Positions 1 to 9,063 are shown, numbered from the stretch's first letter. The stretch is 58,413 nucleotides of DNA from Nitrososphaeraceae archaeon (GCA_009377575.1 WHTU01000016.1:1-58413); one strand, 5' to 3'. The notes: generated by a model not told the origin, from the letters alone. A program made the numbers and translations.

Positions 1-890
1 ATCAAACCAGGAGAGTATTTTGAGTTAACAAAACTTGCAAACTTATCGCCGATAAGAAAGACCTTTTCCAGAAGAGATTCCCTGATGCTGGCTGGCATAT
101 GGCCAACCTCAATATTTTGTAAATCTATGTCTATTTCCAGCTGTTCCTTTGCAGGGATTGATGTGGTAAAGTCATGAAGGTTTGTTTGTAGCCTTCTTTC
201 TATCCCGAGAAATTCCATCTCCTTCTTTAGAGGGGAGTAGAAGAAGTTGAAATTGAAATAGGTGCCAATCACATATTCTTCTATGACTGCATTCTTAAGA
301 TCGCCTCTATTAATAATTCCTTTTTCAATCCTCATTTCTGATTTCCGAATAAAGTCATCATACGACATAACAACAAAAAAGGCTCTTTCTAATTTTCGTG
401 TTGCTTCAGGAATTTTTACTATCGCAAGACCTTTGATCTCAGAGGGATCATCAAAAACAGTCGGATGTTTGATGTTAGCCTGCTCTAGTAAATTATATTG
501 GTTGTATTCTTCTCCCCGTTCTTCCGCACGAAGAAGAGACCTATTACCAAATAGTGGTACCAAAAACTTTTTCTCTATATTATCATAGCCAAGGTACGCT
601 GTGAACGCCCTATTAGTGACAAAGATTGTATTTAGGTCGATCAGTTTTCGGATATTTTCTGAGAAAAGAATGTCTGAAAATTTGTCAAGTAAAAGAATCT
701 CATCTGCAAGCCGTCTAAATCTCAAATAAGGAGTCTCTCGTCCTTTTTGACATACGCATACGGTTTTTAGTCCTTCATCTTTGCATCCATCCATTATCTC
801 CAAGGCTGAATGACTTCCAATTGTTCCAACACTTACGTTTTTACTGTCGTAACCGTTGACTATATCAATAACCTGACTCAGTGAAATCAT
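1..890 (-). CDS. purP: 5-formaminoimidazole-4-carboxamide ribonucleotide synthetase PurP (3' end cut by window)
   Basis: The minus strand reads as an uninterrupted protein running off the left edge. It begins MISLSQVIDIVNGYD and continues with VGTIGSHSALEIMDG, the family N-terminal signature. PurP is the archaeal ATP-grasp enzyme that formylates AICAR with formate and ATP to give FAICAR in purine synthesis; this role is family knowledge. About 296 codons are present and the C-terminal part lies outside the window. I chose the ATG at 890 because the conserved family start falls there. In-frame ATGs at 959 and 977 and a further upstream GTG would add 23 or more residues without known homology. 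No neighbouring purine gene is visible. Confidence 0.88.
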   Translation of the reverse strand, partial: MISLSQVIDIVNGYDSKNVSVGTIGSHSALEIMDGCKDEGLKTVCVCQKGRETPYLRFRRLADEILLLDKFSDILFSENIRKLIDLNTIFVTNRAFTAYLGYDNIEKKFLVPLFGNRSLLRAEERGEEYNQYNLLEQANIKHPTVFDDPSEIKGLAIVKIPEATRKLERAFFVVMSYDDFIRKSEMRIEKGIINRGDLKNAVIEEYVIGTYFNFNFFYSPLKKEMEFLGIERRLQTNLHDFTTSIPAKEQLEIDIDLQNIEVGHMPASIRESLLEKVFLIGDKFASFVNSKYSPGL

Positions 891-1311
891 AAATGTACCT
901 TCAGAAGTTCTTTTATCAACAATAATATATTTTGTTTCATTCTCCCGGGCTATTTGCATATAGATTATTTCAAGCATAGCTTCGCGCACTCATAATGTGT
1001 ACCCCATTCTAGTAAGCGGTTTTGATACATCTCAGATCAACAAAAAAAGGGATTTGTCATCATTTATTGAATAGTTCCTAATATGTTCATTTCAAGATAT
1101 TGAATGATTCTAGATTGGCGGAGAAGGACTAATCTGAATTAAAGTGTACTCATACTCGATGATAATGGATAAGCACTTTACTTTGCTTACTGTTTTCAAT
1201 TGTTAGTTACAATCTACTGTGACAAGAACTATACGATTGGGGGGGGTACGATCAGGGTATGCTAGTTCGCATTTTACAGACTCTAAATGTATATTCAGAC
1301 TATTGCTCAAC
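891..1311. other. intergenic region without a recognised gene
   Basis: No convincing coding frame or RNA was seen. The stretch holds the purP upstream region and an eight-base G run at about 1239-1246. Confidence 0.5.
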
Positions 1312-1521
1312 CTAGTTTCTTTCAGCAGTATAAATCTCGAGAGTGTTCTGAAACCCCCTTTTTTCATGAAATAACCATCTTTTACTACAGATCGAGCAGC
1401 TTATAGAATTATCACTAGTAGAGTATTGCAATTCGAAATGACTACAACGTACTTGATACTCGTGTTTTAGTGCTTCCATTTCCCTAATTGCGTTAATATG
1501 TCTGACAGAATTTTCTGTCAA
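1312..1521 (-). CDS. small putative zinc-binding protein, unknown
   Basis: This is a 69-residue frame starting TTG. Its middle carries a Cys/His set: C26-S-H28, then C42-S-I-C45 followed by a basic residue, which could bind one zinc. I do not recognise the family. The start codon sits inside a near-perfect 18-bp palindrome (1503-1520), which looks like an operator. A second tiny minus-strand zinc-ribbon ORF (1689-1841) lies upstream and shares a similar SSSIC/SCSIC stretch, so the two may be related. It could also be a chance frame in a gene-poor region. Confidence 0.4.
   Translation of the reverse strand: MTENSVRHINAIREMEALKHEYQVRCSHFELQYSTSDNSISCSICSKRWLFHEKRGFQNTLEIYTAERN
1503..1520. promoter_or_regulatory. 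18-bp palindrome over the start of a small ORF
   Basis: TGACAGAA, two bases, then TTCTGTCA: perfect 8-bp arms. It covers the first codons of the minus-strand ORF that starts at 1521, the place where a dimeric repressor would block a leaderless transcript. Function is inferred. Confidence 0.4.
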
Positions 1522-1688
1522 TATACATTATCAATTGGGAACTCCACTTTATCAACGTTGTCGATCCGGCTACAAATGTGGGCAGACCAAATATCCAATA
1601 CCAATTGACAATGCTCAAATCCTTTGCTTTTGCAGACAAACACGGTCTTTGATAATCCTTTCAGTAGATGTTTGTTGACTAGTGCACC

Positions 1689-1841
1689 TTAGTATGTATC
1701 ATGAGGAACAGGATCAGGAAGCTCTCGATTGCAATTCGTAATTTCACTTGCTATTAAATAACACTCATTACAGATCGAGCTAGAAAACAAGAAGTTGATC
1801 CTATGAAACTTTGCTTTCTTGCATAGGGGACATTCCTTCAT
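1689..1841 (-). CDS. 50-residue zinc-ribbon protein
   Basis: An ATG at 1841 opens a 50-codon frame ending TAA at 1689. It encodes CPLCKK near the N-terminus and SSICNECYL about 20 residues later, two CxxC knuckles that would form a single treble-clef or zinc-ribbon fold. Such tiny zinc proteins are common in Nitrososphaeria and usually unassigned. The two correctly spaced CxxC motifs are the main argument that it is real. No operon partner is visible, and no function can be given. Confidence 0.55.
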   Translation of the reverse strand: MKECPLCKKAKFHRINFLFSSSICNECYLIASEITNCNRELPDPVPHDTY

Positions 1842-2153
1842 TATTCAAAAAGATTGCATAGTCATATAATAATAATCTTATCGGTATACAATGAACGATT
1901 TCCATATTCGTTGATTCTTGGGTTCGTATTAGCTACCTATTAAATCAGCACCTTATTCCAGTTCCTATGGATTGTCATAAATGAAGAGGAGTAACATAGT
2001 CATCTAATTTTTCACAACAACTAAATTTTGAAAACATATGTTGATCATGCTGGCAGGTCTTCTATGATCAAAGGAAAGTTCGTAGTTGGTAGGCTAGTTA
2101 ACGTTGACAAAGATGCCTCCTTGGCTAAATCACAAACCGGATTGCTTTACTAG
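1842..2153. other. region upstream of hel308 with a 29-codon ORF flush against it
   Basis: A plus-strand ATG at 2064 opens 29 codons ending in TAG at 2151-2153, immediately before and in the same frame as the GTG start of hel308 at 2154. It may be a leader ORF, a remnant, or an N-terminal extension cut by a stop codon. Nothing else was recognised. Confidence 0.4.
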
Positions 2154-4385
2154 GTGTGTAAGGATACACTATTCTTATTAGGCGATATGATGCTAGAGAT
2201 TGATTCAGATCGTATGAGACTACTTGATGGTTCTAAACGAGATTCTAGCAGGGGCAGAAGCAGAAGCTTACCTGAACTATTAAAGATCATGGGATATTCC
2301 GAGTTATACCCTCCGCAAGAATTAGCTATGTCAAAAGGTGTTACAGAAGGCAAGAATTTACTAATAGTAACTCCAACTGCAAGCGGAAAGACACTGACAG
2401 CGATGATGGCTGCAATCTCTGTCCTTGAAAGGGACTTAAAAGTAGTATATCTCACTCCGTTACGAGCGCTGGCATCAGAGAAATACCATGATTTTAAGTT
2501 ATTTGAAAAGTATCATCTGATCGGCAAGCAGATCAAAGTTAGGATCGCAAGTGGAGATTACAGTTCTTCGGGGAGGAGATTGTCTGATGCTGATATTATT
2601 ATTTCAACAAATGAGAAGATGGATTCATTGCTTCGTCAGCGAGTTGACTGGCTGCAGAACGTAGGTCTTTTTATAACAGATGAATTCCATTTACTGTCGG
2701 ATCCGGAGAGAGGCCCAACCCTCGAGATGCTACTCACTAAAATCCGTAAAAGGTATTCGGAAGCTCAAATCCTAGCACTGAGTGCCACCGTTGCCAATTC
2801 TAGTGAACTAGCAGAATGGCTAGATTGTGACCTAGTTGTAAGTTCTTGGAGACCTACAAAATTGGTTGAGGGAATATTTGAAGATGGTATTTCCACTATG
2901 AATGACGGAACTCGATTTACAGTCAAGGTTTCCACCAAAGCCGCGGCGTCGATTGACGTTGCCGTTGATTGTGTTGCGAAAGGTGGTCAATCATTAATTT
3001 TCGCAGAAACAAGAAGGCGATGTGTTTCCCTTGCTGTAAGCGCCTCTGATACAGTTCGTCAAACGCTAACAAAAAAAGATGCTATAATGGCAGGCGAGGT
3101 ATCTTCCAAGCTATTGAAGAAGGGAGATGATACGGACTTGACGATGGAGTTAGCAAAGGTACTTAACAAAGGTGTAGCGTTTCATCATGCAGGTCTGTCC
3201 CATCAGTGTAGAGAAGTAGTGGAAACAGCTTACACTAAGGGGATCATCAAACTTATTGTGGCCACTCCCACTTTGGCATCCGGTGTAAATCTTCCTGCTA
3301 GAAGAGTTATACTTTCAAGTGTAATGAGGTATGATCTAAAACATGGGGGATACGTTCCTATTTCAATTATGGAGTACAAGCAATTATGTGGCCGCGCAGG
3401 GCGACCCCAATATGACGAAAAAGGCGAAGGAATAATCATCGCGAACGACAATATCTCTGGAGAAGATCTATATGATCATTATATCAATGGAACACCAGAA
3501 AAAATTAGATCTAATCTAATGAATGCGAAGTCCATGAGATCGCACGTTCTGAGCACGGTGGCAGAGGTTCCCGGCATCAGAAGATCAGAAATTCATGGAT
3601 TATTTGCAAATACCCTATGCGCATATCATCGTGATAAGGCATTCCTATTGGATAAGGTTGACGACACGTTATACTATCTTGAGGAACAACGACTAATTAA
3701 ATCTAAGAATGATAGATACATACCCACTTCATTTGGCAGAACTATTTCATTGTTATATATGGATCCGTTGACTGGAGTTCAGTTTAGAGACTTCATTGGA
3801 ATGGTAGATAGGAATGGTAGCGAATCTCAAGAAAATCATACACTGACCTATCTTCACATAGTTACGTCTTGTGAGGATTTCTACCCAAAGCTTCAATCGA
3901 GGAGAAAAGATCTAGAATCCATATTAGATCTCTTGAGTAAGAATGAGAGCCAGCTGGTAATCCCGCTGGACGAACACGTGTTCACTAGGAGCCTTTTGGT
4001 ATTACACAATTGGATACAAGAAGCAGGTGTCAGACAAATATCTTTAGAATTGGGGGTAGAACCCGGAGATCTGTACAGAATCGCTGAGGCTGGTGAGCGA
4101 CTGGTTTCCTGCCTTTATGAGATCGCTAAACTATGTGGAAGGGATGATCTTTTGTTAGAACTTGATACACTCAGAAAACGCATTAAATATGGAGCTAAGC
4201 CTGAGTTGCTGTCGCTGTTAAGACTAACAGGCATAGGTAGAGCTAGAGCAAGATCTCTATTTGATGCAGGTGTCACTTCGACGAAGGATCTAATAGAGGT
4301 GGACGAACAATACATAGCAAGAATTCCAAAGATAGGCACAACAATGGCAAGAAGAATAAAGAAGGAAACTATCAAATTTATGTAG
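2154..4385 (+). CDS. hel308: Hel308-type ATP-dependent DNA helicase
   Basis: This is a superfamily 2 Ski2-like helicase that unwinds DNA 3' to 5' at stalled forks. Motifs appear in order: LYPPQ at 51-55 (Q-motif region), TPTASGKT at 73-80 (Walker A), TPLRALASEK at 101-110 (Ia), DEFH at 176-179 (II), SAT at 210-212 (III), and QLCGRAGRPQ at 410-419 (VI). The C-terminus has two helix-hairpin-helix turns (LTGIGRARA, IPKIGTTMA) used for DNA binding. Its 743 residues match the family's usual 700-750. The GTG at 2154 gives an N-terminal stretch of about 38 residues before the family core; an in-frame ATG at 2187 is an equally good start. Confidence 0.92.
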   Translation: MCKDTLFLLGDMMLEIDSDRMRLLDGSKRDSSRGRSRSLPELLKIMGYSELYPPQELAMSKGVTEGKNLLIVTPTASGKTLTAMMAAISVLERDLKVVYLTPLRALASEKYHDFKLFEKYHLIGKQIKVRIASGDYSSSGRRLSDADIIISTNEKMDSLLRQRVDWLQNVGLFITDEFHLLSDPERGPTLEMLLTKIRKRYSEAQILALSATVANSSELAEWLDCDLVVSSWRPTKLVEGIFEDGISTMNDGTRFTVKVSTKAAASIDVAVDCVAKGGQSLIFAETRRRCVSLAVSASDTVRQTLTKKDAIMAGEVSSKLLKKGDDTDLTMELAKVLNKGVAFHHAGLSHQCREVVETAYTKGIIKLIVATPTLASGVNLPARRVILSSVMRYDLKHGGYVPISIMEYKQLCGRAGRPQYDEKGEGIIIANDNISGEDLYDHYINGTPEKIRSNLMNAKSMRSHVLSTVAEVPGIRRSEIHGLFANTLCAYHRDKAFLLDKVDDTLYYLEEQRLIKSKNDRYIPTSFGRTISLLYMDPLTGVQFRDFIGMVDRNGSESQENHTLTYLHIVTSCEDFYPKLQSRRKDLESILDLLSKNESQLVIPLDEHVFTRSLLVLHNWIQEAGVRQISLELGVEPGDLYRIAEAGERLVSCLYEIAKLCGRDDLLLELDTLRKRIKYGAKPELLSLLRLTGIGRARARSLFDAGVTSTKDLIEVDEQYIARIPKIGTTMARRIKKETIKFM

Positions 4386-4637
4386 GGTAGCCAAGCTATA
4401 CTACTAACATACCAAACGCAGATACTACCATTGTAAATATTTGAGCTTTAAGAATAAAATTATCGATATGACTGAATTTCATGATACATAGGTCCCTGAT
4501 AACATCCAATCTACTCCCTACGTCCTTAAATAGAAATATTATGGTGACTAGCTCGCCCCCATAATTAGGACTGTTGTATTCCCCAATTCATTACTGATTA
4601 AATTTATAATAGGCCAACACATCTTGCAGAACCAATC

Positions 4638-5651
4638 TTGATCGCCGCCGATTCGGTATCTGACACGTTCTTCCTTATTTATGCAATAGTTGTATCGTTG
4701 ATTTCTTTCTTAGTTATCTTTCTACTTATGCCAAAATCTATCAGATCATTGAAATCAAAGGGACAAGTGGTAAAAGACTTTCATAAACCTGGAAAACCTG
4801 ATGTACCCAGGCCCGCCGGACCAATCTTGCTATTGGGGATAGCGTCAGCCGAAATAATTCTGTATATTTTGACACTCAACAACGCAGTGCTTGCTATCCT
4901 TCTAACCACTGTGATAGGTTTTATAGTAGGTATAGTTGATGATAGAAAAATTATGCCGGGTTGGTTTAAACCTTTGGCATTAGTGGCCGCTGCTATCCCA
5001 ATAATCTTGTTGGGTGCTCATGGTAACTATCTTAACTTGATATTTGGTAGCGCATTTATTCCGATTCTTTACATACCGTTAATACTTGTTATAATACCTA
5101 TCGTAGGGAACACTATAAATTCAATTGACGTGCTGAATGGCGTAGCAAGTAGTTCAGTGATCATTGCGTTAATCCCTATATTGGCAAGTGTTCTGTTATT
5201 CGGTAATGCCTATGTGTTTTTGGCCGGATTGCCTCTGCTAGCAGGAACCCTAGCTTTTTACAAGTACCATGGATACCCAAGTAGGATATTTCCTGGAGAC
5301 TCCGGCACATTATTAATGGGGACAATGCTCGGGGCGATATCCATTGCCGGCAATTCAGAGATTATTGCCGTGATAGCGTTATTGCCAGCTGTCATGAATT
5401 CGTTTCTTTTTCTTTCAAGTATGAAAAAAATAGTAGAGCACAGAGATGTGAAAGCCCGTCCCACTATACTAACTGATGACTTCAAATTAATGGCATCAAA
5501 GGATAGGAGAGCCCCAGTGACACTTCTAAGACTAATATTGTCAGACGGCCCCTTGACAGAAGAAGAGATTATTAAACAAATCACAAAGCTCGCAATCTTT
5601 TGCTCAGCCTTAGCGTTCATATCCATCTACATTCAATCCTTGTTCATATAG
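4638..5651 (+). CDS. family 4 glycosyltransferase, polyprenyl-phosphate sugar-1-phosphate transferase
   Basis: A membrane enzyme of the MraY/WecA/DPAGT1 superfamily that moves a sugar-1-phosphate from a UDP-sugar onto a polyprenyl (dolichyl) phosphate, the first step of archaeal N-glycan assembly. It has about ten hydrophobic segments and the conserved acidic loops IVGIVDDRK (97-104), NSIDVLNG (161-168) and PSRIFPGDSGT (214-224). The KARPT loop near residue 275 fits the sugar-nucleotide site. The TTG start at 4638 lies just before the first membrane helix; a TATA-like run at about 4600-4609 precedes it. The sugar used cannot be read from the sequence. Confidence 0.88.
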   Translation: MIAADSVSDTFFLIYAIVVSLISFLVIFLLMPKSIRSLKSKGQVVKDFHKPGKPDVPRPAGPILLLGIASAEIILYILTLNNAVLAILLTTVIGFIVGIVDDRKIMPGWFKPLALVAAAIPIILLGAHGNYLNLIFGSAFIPILYIPLILVIIPIVGNTINSIDVLNGVASSSVIIALIPILASVLLFGNAYVFLAGLPLLAGTLAFYKYHGYPSRIFPGDSGTLLMGTMLGAISIAGNSEIIAVIALLPAVMNSFLFLSSMKKIVEHRDVKARPTILTDDFKLMASKDRRAPVTLLRLILSDGPLTEEEIIKQITKLAIFCSALAFISIYIQSLFI

Positions 5652-5667
5652 GGGGGAAGGTTTAGGA

Positions 5668-5898
5668 TTGGCAATTTTGGGGTTAATGGGATTCATTGTA
5701 GTAATGTGGACAATAGTCTTATCGGCCTGTGGTTTTTTGATTGCATTTGTTGCACCACTTGATAGCTTGCTTAACATCAATAATAGAATCACAACCTCTT
5801 TGATTCAAGCTTTGACAGCAATCATATTGGTCGTTGGCCTTGTTATGGTATTAGATCGTATCAAGAAGTTGTATACCATGAGAAAACTCAAGATATGA
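5668..5898 (+). CDS. small two-helix membrane protein
   Basis: The 76-residue protein has two hydrophobic segments (about 2-26 and 42-62) joined by a short polar loop, and ends in a basic tail (RIKKLYTMRKLKI). It starts TTG at 5668, 16 bases after the glycosyltransferase, with a purine-rich GGGGGGAAGG just upstream that could act as a ribosome binding site. The close spacing suggests co-transcription with the glycosyltransferase and perhaps a role at the same membrane. No family was recognised. An ATG at 5686 is an alternative start. Confidence 0.6.
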   Translation: MAILGLMGFIVVMWTIVLSACGFLIAFVAPLDSLLNINNRITTSLIQALTAIILVVGLVMVLDRIKKLYTMRKLKI

Positions 5899-6280
5899 GT
5901 ATTACAAAACCCAGGTAGTTTGAAGTTTGGCCATGTAGAGTCTTTCAATATGTCTCCTCAGCCAATCTTAGGATAATAAAACAACTATTTTATATATAGA
6001 TAGGACAACATGGGGCGGTTAATACAATCCTAGCCATAAAATGTACAAGAAAAAAACATGAAAATACCTTTGGTTTGACATCGTATCTCTATCCAAGAGG
6101 AAGAGCTATAGATCTGTATTAATTGATTACACGACGCCTCAACCATGCGTGCGATCAACGCCTCTTATAACCCCTATTGATAGGCGGCAGTTTGGAAACA
6201 TAAAACTTCAATTAGCAAGCGTCCCACCAAATAATGGACTCAGGCATTGCCCAATTTCTAGTTACAACGATTTCCTTAGC
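5899..6280. other. intergenic region without a recognised gene
   Basis: AT-rich, with a strong TATA-like run (TTTTATATATAG) at about 5989-6000. No coding frame with family resemblance was seen, and I could not tell what the TATA-like run drives. Confidence 0.4.
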
Positions 6281-6676
6281 TTACACTTGTTTCGAACCGC
6301 ATGCTTTACAGAATTTCGAATTTATATTTAGAGTAGCACCACAGTTAATACAATTTTTTCCCACTTCAACTTGTCTAACGTGGGGTTGCTTCTCTTCTAC
6401 TATTCCTGCTGTCTCTCTCCCGTACATCTCAGTTACAGCTCCAGAGGGTCTAAAAGTGTCATCAATATCCGGTTCCGTAATCTGACTTGATGGATCAGAC
6501 TTCTTCTCTTGGAGAAAGAGGGTCAATCTAGGCACAGGTTCTTGACTATCCGGTGAGGTAACTTGTTCCCCTAGCCAAAGTGCAAATTTCTTTAGAGTCA
6601 TCTCGGGAGTGGAAAAAGTTAACGAGTGAGTTGACATGTATTCCTCAGTAGCCGCTCGGCCATTGAATAGCTTCAT
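6281..6676 (-). CDS. protein with C-terminal zinc ribbon
   Basis: The 131-residue protein ends in a double-CxxC zinc ribbon (NCINCGATLNINSKFCKACG, about 108-127). The first 40 residues may be helical and the middle is charged and low in complexity, probably a linker. A second gene of the same build stands at 10261-10680 with a very similar ribbon (NCYSCGAEI then FCRSCG), so the two are probably paralogues now separated by the integrated element. The ribbon type is widespread in archaeal regulators and membrane-associated proteins. Function is unknown. Confidence 0.7.
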   Translation of the reverse strand: MKLFNGRAATEEYMSTHSLTFSTPEMTLKKFALWLGEQVTSPDSQEPVPRLTLFLQEKKSDPSSQITEPDIDDTFRPSGAVTEMYGRETAGIVEEKQPHVRQVEVGKNCINCGATLNINSKFCKACGSKQV

Positions 6677-6880
6677 TGCTATGAACTTTTACGAGTAGCG
6701 CTTTTAATTATTGCGTCCAGCAGCTGCTGGGAATAGTTGAACAAGCTCATGGTATTAAAGACTTGATTGCTTAAAACCTAGTAGGAGGCCATGAGTAAAC
6801 CAATCTTACTGATGTTTATTTCCCTTCCAGGAAGGCGAATTAAGTATATTAATAAGACATCATAGACTTTCCTAGTATTC

Positions 6881-6891
6881 AGGAGCTGATC
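6881..6891 (+). promoter_or_regulatory. strong Shine-Dalgarno sequence
   Basis: AGGAGCTGATC, three bases before the ATG at 6895. It matches the archaeal 16S 3' end complement at ten of eleven positions, so this gene is translated from a leadered transcript, unlike many of its neighbours. Confidence 0.6.
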
Positions 6892-6894
6892 ATT

Positions 6895-7383
6895 ATGAAA
6901 TGGACCAAGAATGAAAGATTTCCCAGCGATAAAGTTGGAACAATAAAGGATGAGATTTCCGACAAGGTGAAGGGAGTAGGGGCACGTCTTGAAGGATTCG
7001 TCTCAGATGGATCCGAAGGCGGCAAGAGCGAGGATTTGAGACGCAAAGGTAAAGACGATATCATAGAAGGTCCACTTTCGCCTAAAAAAGTCGTGACAGG
7101 TGCTGATAGAGAAAATCATGGTATGGTACAAGGGGAATCAGCGATGCTTGATAAAGACATTGTTTCAACCCCCAAATCTATTGCTGAAAATATCGTAGAC
7201 CGTGCCATGACGAACACGAGTACTTCTGAATATACCCCCTTAGAAATAGGGTCCCTGAAAGTAGAGAAGGGTTCTTACTATAGTCACTTTTTCTCCCTGA
7301 CTCCTGTACTAGTAACGAATCGAGGATGTATTCAGGTTAGCGGCAAGAACTTTGACTATATCCAAATAATCCAACGGAATTGA
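6895..7383 (+). CDS. hypothetical protein, hydrophilic
   Basis: The 162-residue protein is rich in Lys, Glu, Asp and Gly over its first 100 residues and probably disordered there. It has no signal peptide or membrane helix. The ATG at 6895 is well supported because AGGAGCTGATC stands just before it, one mismatch from the expected archaeal anti-16S sequence AGGAGGTGATC. The C-terminal 50 residues look more ordered (VLVTNRGCIQVSGKNFDYIQII). I do not recognise it and nothing in the neighbourhood suggests a role. Confidence 0.6.
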   Translation: MKWTKNERFPSDKVGTIKDEISDKVKGVGARLEGFVSDGSEGGKSEDLRRKGKDDIIEGPLSPKKVVTGADRENHGMVQGESAMLDKDIVSTPKSIAENIVDRAMTNTSTSEYTPLEIGSLKVEKGSYYSHFFSLTPVLVTNRGCIQVSGKNFDYIQIIQRN

Positions 7384-7658
7384 AATATTCCATTTGTACT
7401 TGGTGAGATTGTTCGATGTTTGATTAAATACTCCTATGCAGTATCGAAGCTTGAAGCGATATTCTATCAAACTACAAAACTAAGTTTGACTCATTTATAT
7501 TATAATCGAAACAACCTAGTCACTCTGTCAGAGACGTGTGTCATATTTTGCCAATCTGGTAGAATGCCCTTCACTCCATTATGTCTTGTTCAAAATAGGG
7601 ACAGTGCTACCCTTTGGACTGATTTCATAGCGGGTGGTCATTCGAACCGAAGAGTAAT

Positions 7659-7681
7659 ATGGAGGGGATGGGATTCGAACC
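7659..7681 (-). repeat. distal attachment site (displaced tRNA-Val 3' end)
   Basis: Identical over 23 bases to 10011-10033, covering the tRNA T-loop, 3' half of the T-stem, acceptor 3' strand and discriminator base. The sequence beyond does not pair into a T-stem, so this is not a tRNA gene. Confidence 0.85.
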
Positions 7682-7829
7682 TTGGAGCACTAGTCAAGGA
7701 TAGTCCCGGCTATGATTTTCGATTTAGGTCCAAATGCTAAAAGCGTACATCGTTTGTGCGGGTTCGGTGGGATTTGGTTGAAAATTCATTTGTGTCCAAT
7801 CCGTGGACCCATACAGCTTGACGACTCGT

Positions 7830-8143
7830 TTATTCATACTTGGTGAGGCCGGATTTTTTCTTACTAATTTTTAATTTCCGCGCGTACATCTGTATTTTAT
7901 GTATTGATGTCTGTAAACTACGGAAGGAGATATCTGCGTATCCGAAAAAAATCTTCCAAATTTACCCATCCCGCATTTCTAGGGATCTGATGGAATTCTA
8001 AAAATCGACAAGACTGGTTTCTGAATAAGGCACAAACACTTTAAAAAATGAGATCCTAAGAAATGATGTAGTCGCATTTTGTCCAACTAAAATCTTAATT
8101 CTTGTGCGTACATCTGTATTTTATGTATAGATGTCTCTAAAAT
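7830..8143 (-). repeat. diverged direct repeat inside the element
   Basis: About 36 bases at 7882-7917 recur at 8106-8141 with few mismatches; the core GCGTACATCTGTATTTTATG is identical. On the minus strand both copies can be read in the same frame as TSIHKIQMYA followed by a basic tail, so this is probably a duplicated C-terminal coding segment and not an iteron. The first copy belongs to an open frame ending at 7830 with no start. Confidence 0.55.
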
Positions 8144-8284
8144 ATGAAAATCGTGTAAGATCTTGGCCTCATACATTGTAGCAGATAGTTGTGCAAGTCT
8201 AATTATGGATTTTTCGCGCGCAAAGAAATGATCAAAAGTTCTCACAGTCTCTTGATTTAATGTCTCTCTTATTGCGCCAAGCAA
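8087..8284 (-). CDS. short ORF within the integrated element
   Basis: This 65-residue frame is predicted mostly helical (LNQETVRTFDHFF, RLAQLSATMYEAK). Its last 15 residues fall in the repeated segment. It has no recognised family. Being inside the decayed element, it may be the surviving 3' part of a larger element gene and not a functional protein. Confidence 0.3.
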   Translation of the reverse strand: MLGAIRETLNQETVRTFDHFFAREKSIIRLAQLSATMYEAKILHDFHILETSIHKIQMYAQELRF

Positions 8285-8446
8285 TTAGAACTGGATGTCG
8301 TGAAGGAAAATGGAAAACGAGAGATTTTTAAAGGTAATTGAAAAAGAAACATTAATTGAAGACGAGTATTGTCCCATCACGATCCAGTTGTCTCGTTAGT
8401 ACTCTAACCTTTTTACGTCGGAGGACATGTTTGCAGGAAGATCGAA

Positions 8447-9060
8447 CTAATAAATTATTGGACTAATAATTACATGGACGGCAAATTCTTCAGAATTGTT
8501 TACTTCTAAGTCACGAAGACCTTGCGGATTAACCAGTCTTGCGTCAGGATCGTAGATAAAACAGAATAAGTCCTTACATACAGGAACTTGTTTGTAATGC
8601 CCTATATCTATTCTCCTATTTCTTTGTCCCCCCGGTTGCTTCTGGTCATTTTACTTTCAACGACTATCTTTTCATCCTTCACAACGAAATCCATTCTCTT
8701 TGAAGAACCTGCAAAACTAGAAGTCCACCCTTCGCGCACAATTAGAAAATCGAATTCTTCAGAGTGCAATTAACAAATATTGGACGTCATATTCATCTTG
8801 CATTTTTAGTGGTTCTTTCCCACGGTCCCTACTTTCAAGAGTTTTCACAATAGAATGGAATCTTGAAAGTAATGATTCTACCCACGATTGGGCACTATCC
8901 GTTCTCGAAAGTTCATCCTTCCTCAACGTCTTGGTCAATTCTTTGACCCGGGGAAATTTTGATCCACAACTGTCACAGTACGATGGAGGATGAATCCCTA
9001 TCGACTGAAAATATGGTTTGTACTTGTCTCCAGGTACATTATATTGACAATTCTGACATT
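8447..9060 (-). pseudogene. broken zinc-ribbon plus PD-(D/E)XK nuclease
   Basis: The minus strand encodes one protein spread over three frames. First comes a segment with ECQNCQYNVPG and YCDSCGSKFP (two zinc knuckles) and a helical part, ending in DEYDVQYLLIAL and a stop. Shifting frame gives EGWTSSFAGSSKRMDF and then VVKDEKIVVESK, the D...ExK core of a PD-(D/E)XK nuclease, ending at a stop near DKEIGE. A third frame continues HYKQVPVCKDLFCFIYDPD to a stop at 8447-8449. The order zinc knuckles, helical region, nuclease core, then CFIYDPD resembles REase_AHJR-like restriction-type nucleases. Two frameshifts make it inactive. It was probably an element-borne restriction or defence nuclease. Confidence 0.72.
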
Positions 9061-9063
9061 CAG

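Noticed and set aside
7420-7740. 106-codon plus-strand frame before the element
   Set aside because: It runs across the orphan tRNA tail attachment site and has no protein-like pattern; the attachment repeat explains this sequence better.
7659-7740. A second tRNA gene at the left repeat
   Set aside because: Only the T-loop, 3' T-strand and acceptor 3' strand match; no T-stem, anticodon arm or 5' acceptor can be formed.
7882-8141. Repeats as iterons of a replication origin
   Set aside because: Only two copies, and both read as the same peptide in the same strand, which favours duplicated coding sequence.
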